Of a stretch of 64,000 nt of DNA, positions 62,024 to 64,000 are shown piece after piece. A model generated the notes under the pieces. It did no database searches and had not been told where the DNA came from. It saw nothing but the letters and a program-made list of their open reading frames with translations. Made by a program: the position numbers and the translations under genes. How positions within the stretch are numbered: position 1 is the stretch's first letter; every line of letters starts with the position of its first letter. The stretch comes from Terricaulis silvestris. GTDB lineage: Bacteria > Pseudomonadota > Alphaproteobacteria > Caulobacterales > Aquidulcibacteraceae. Location of the stretch: contig NZ_CP047045.1 in the NCBI RefSeq assembly GCF_009792355.1, positions 2,010,501 to 2,074,500 on the forward strand, in the 5' to 3' direction.

Positions 62024-62461
62024 TTGGCTATACGAGATGAAGACGATCAGGATATCGCCGCAAGCGGCGATGCGCTGCGCATGACCGCAGATATCGTCGC
62101 CTCCTTTGTCAGCAACAACAAATGCTCTTCTGACGAACTGAGCGAGATCATCCGCTCAGTTCATAAGGCCGTTACAGGATTGTCGGTTTCGAACGGAGCG
62201 GCGCCCGCGGAAAGGCCCAAACCGGCCGCGCCAATCGGAAAATCCGTCCACAACGACTACATCATCTGTCTCGAAGACGGCAAAAGGCTGAAAATGCTGA
62301 AGCGCTATTTGCGTTCGACTTACGGCATGTCGCCGGATGACTACCGCAAGCGCTGGGGTCTGCCCGCCGATTATCCGATGGTCGCGCCCTCGTACGCCGC
62401 ACGCCGCTCCGAGTTCGCCAAGAAGATCGGCCTCGGCAAGGGCGTGCGCCGCAAAGACTAG
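62024..62461 (+). CDS. mucR: MucR/Ros family zinc-finger transcriptional regulator
   Basis: Regulator binding AT-rich promoters, known from rhizobia, Brucella and Caulobacter. The 145-residue product uses TTG 62024, preceded by AGGAAATTCGC; the next in-frame ATG (62081) has no ribosome site and would remove residues before MTADIVASFV. The central zinc finger region is DYIICLEDGKRLKMLKRYLRSTYGMSPDDYRKRWGLP: a single cysteine is visible and the histidine ligands of the classical finger are absent, a variation found in some family members. It overlaps the convergent downstream gene by four bases. Confidence 0.92.
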   Translation: MAIRDEDDQDIAASGDALRMTADIVASFVSNNKCSSDELSEIIRSVHKAVTGLSVSNGAAPAERPKPAAPIGKSVHNDYIICLEDGKRLKMLKRYLRSTYGMSPDDYRKRWGLPADYPMVAPSYAARRSEFAKKIGLGKGVRRKD

Positions 62462-62685
62462 ACGATCTTGCCCGGCCGCTCCGGCGGCGGTTCCTCGTCT
62501 TCCTGATCGTCTCTCAGGGCGCGCTCCAGCTTTCTGAGCGCGAGTGTTCGCACATCGACCAACGCCGCATGCGCAGGCGCTTGGATCACGACTTCAATAC
62601 CTGTCGCGACATCCACTGCCGCAACGCGCTGCGCGTCGCCGATGCGCGTAATCTCGAAGATGACTTCGCGATCCTCGCCGCTCAC
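62458..62685 (-). CDS. Small protein coupled to hemA (DUF6898-like)
   Basis: The 75-residue protein starts at GTG 62685, which overlaps the hemA stop (GTGA). It has strand-rich sequence [30 protein letters not shown] and a following helix [11 protein letters not shown], then an acidic/proline tail ([13 protein letters not shown]). This resembles a small alphaproteobacterial family that I recall as DUF6898; that naming is uncertain. The coupling to hemA suggests co-expression with haem synthesis. Confidence 0.75.
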   Translation of the reverse strand: MSGEDREVIFEITRIGDAQRVAAVDVATGIEVVIQAPAHAALVDVRTLALRKLERALRDDQEDEEPPPERPGKIV

Positions 62686-63905
62686 CCGGCCACATGCACC
62701 GGGCACTTGGCCCACACGGTTTTGAACGCCTCGATCAGCCGATCCATCAGCTCATCGTCATGGAATGGCGACGGCGTGATGCGCAGCCGCTCGGTCCCGC
62801 GCGGCACCGTCGGGTAGTTGATCGGCTGCACGTAGATGCCGTGATCATTCAGCAGAATGTCGGAAATCTTCTTGCAGCGCGCCGCATCGCCCACCAGCAC
62901 TGGCACGATATGCGTGGTGCTTTCGACCATCACCGGGATGCCAGCCTCGCGCAGCAGCGCCTTCAGCCGCTCCGAGCGCTCCAACAGACGATCGCGTAAA
63001 TGCGGGCATTCCTTCACGATCCGTACGCTTTCCAGCGCCGCAGCCGCAATCGAAGGCGCAAGCGAAGTGGTGAAAATAAAGCCCGAGGCGGTCGAGCGAA
63101 TAGCGTCAATCGCCACCGACGGCCCGGTGACGTAGCCGCCCATCGTGCCGAACGCCTTGGCCAGCGTGCCTTCGATGAAATCGACGCGGTGCATCACGCC
63201 ATCACGCTCAGCAACGCCACCGCCGGTCGGCCCATACAAGCCAACGCCGTGCACTTCATCGAGATACGTCATCGCGCCATACGCTTCGGCGAGATCGCAG
63301 ATCTGTTCGATCGGCGCCGTGTCGCCGTCCATCGAATAGACGCTCTCGAACGCAATTAGCTTGGGCGCATGCGCCGGCGCCTCGTTCATCAAAGCTTCCA
63401 GGTGCTGCACGTCGTTATGACGGAACACGCGACGCTCGCACTTGGCGCGCTTGATGCCCTCGATCATCGAGGCGTGGTTTTGCGCGTCCGAGAAAATCCA
63501 GAGGTCCGGAAACAGCTTCGCCAGCGTCGACAACGTCGCGTCGTTCGAGACATAGCCCGACGTGAACAGCAGCGCCGCTTCCTTGCCGTGCAGCGACGCT
63601 AACTCCAGCTCCAGATCGACGTGATAGCTCGTGGTGCCCGCGATGTTACGCGTGCCGCCGGCGCCAGCGCCGACTTGATCCAGCGCCGCATGCGCCGCGT
63701 CGAGTACTTCGGGGCTCTGGCCCTGGCCGAGATAGTCGTTCGAGCACCACACCACGATGTCGCGGTACGCGCCGTCCTCGCCGCGCAAGCGCGCATGGGG
63801 AAAACGCCCGCGTTCGCGCATGATATCGGCGAACACGCGATAGCGCCCTTCGTCGCGAATGCCCGCGACGGCGCTCTCGAAAACCTGAAGGTCCTGGTCT
63901 CTCAT
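62682..63905 (-). CDS. hemA: 5-aminolevulinate synthase
   Basis: First step of haem synthesis in the C4 pathway: glycine plus succinyl-CoA to aminolevulinate. 407 residues from ATG 63905 ([13 protein letters not shown]), the usual length. Motifs are [82 protein letters not shown], and the Schiff-base segment [19 protein letters not shown] (rather than glutamyl-tRNA reductase) is an alphaproteobacterial trait. A perfect 6-3-6 palindrome lies 74-88 bases upstream. Confidence 0.97.
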   Translation of the reverse strand: MRDQDLQVFESAVAGIRDEGRYRVFADIMRERGRFPHARLRGEDGAYRDIVVWCSNDYLGQGQSPEVLDAAHAALDQVGAGAGGTRNIAGTTSYHVDLELELASLHGKEAALLFTSGYVSNDATLSTLAKLFPDLWIFSDAQNHASMIEGIKRAKCERRVFRHNDVQHLEALMNEAPAHAPKLIAFESVYSMDGDTAPIEQICDLAEAYGAMTYLDEVHGVGLYGPTGGGVAERDGVMHRVDFIEGTLAKAFGTMGGYVTGPSVAIDAIRSTASGFIFTTSLAPSIAAAALESVRIVKECPHLRDRLLERSERLKALLREAGIPVMVESTTHIVPVLVGDAARCKKISDILLNDHGIYVQPINYPTVPRGTERLRITPSPFHDDELMDRLIEAFKTVWAKCPVHVAG

Positions 63906-63978
63906 CCTATCTGCTAGTGTATAGGCACTCCGCGCCGCCGAAGTAACTGAGACGCGAGCGCGCAACTGAAAGAGAATT

Positions 63979-63993
63979 TGCGAACCATTCGCA
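63979..63993. promoter_or_regulatory. Perfect palindrome TGCGAA-CCA-TTCGCA upstream of hemA
   Basis: The two six-base arms are exact reverse complements around a three-base centre. It is centred about 81 bases before the hemA ATG. A TATACA element on the minus strand at 63918-63923 could be the -10 box, which would put the palindrome near -75. It matches the sites found upstream of nuoA and nuoG. Confidence 0.6.
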
Positions 63994-64000
63994 TGAATTA

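Overview
The window is GC-rich, almost fully coding DNA from an alphaproteobacterium. Pointers are the alphaproteobacterial complex I operon order, 5-aminolevulinate synthase (HemA of the C4 pathway), a MucR/Ros-type zinc-finger regulator, DUF2842, short type-2 ArgC, a ubiquinol-cytochrome c chaperone and EcfG-like promoters. The gene mix suggests Caulobacterales, perhaps a Hyphomonadaceae relative, but that family-level placement is inference. No insertion sequence, phage, plasmid or CRISPR array was seen.

Region 1 (1-17.4 kb, minus strand) is a complete 14-subunit NADH:quinone oxidoreductase operon, nuoABCDEFGHIJKLMN, followed by the 5' end of birA. Most genes overlap by 1-4 bases. Eight small extra genes are threaded between the subunits: two-to-three-span membrane proteins, a VOC-fold protein, a DUF4177-like protein, a YciI-like protein and a lipoprotein. 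A palindrome of the form TGCGAA-N3-TTCGCA lies upstream of nuoA, an imperfect copy lies in the only sizeable gap of the operon (upstream of nuoG), and a perfect copy lies upstream of hemA at the far end of the window. This suggests one regulator, possibly of the Fur family, linking complex I and haem supply.

Region 2 (17.6-32.1 kb) holds tRNA-Asp, a secreted serralysin-type RTX metalloprotease with its type I secretion ABC and HlyD genes, and a small exported protein encoded between them on the opposite strand. Then come a beta-propeller-like lipoprotein with a Shewanella-type phosphatase, a secreted protein with faint kinase-like motifs, a potassium channel with a C-terminal zinc ribbon, a GFA-family protein, a CaiB/BaiF CoA-transferase, a glycine-zipper lipoprotein, a DUF192 protein and tRNAs Val, Pro and Glu. 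Two of these tRNAs are followed directly by copies of the same repeat.

Region 3 (32.1-48.4 kb) is mostly metabolic: a sphingosine-1-phosphate-lyase-like PLP enzyme, recJ, glpX, an aminotransferase, PHA synthase phaC with an unusual basic tail, argC, rpsI-rplM, ctaA, an RcnB-like protein, and the trehalose operon otsB-GH15-otsA behind an EcfG-like promoter.

Region 4 (48.4-64 kb) carries tRNA-Pro, an OmpA-like lipoprotein, ihfA, fabH-plsX, the cytochrome bc1 chaperone, bamE, a potassium-independent proton-pumping pyrophosphatase, and the cluster nrdR-ribD-ribE-ribB-ribH-nusB-thiL. In this cluster RibD has only its reductase domain and the RibA-like half of RibB lacks its catalytic motifs. Then follow glyA, mucR and hemA with a small downstream gene.
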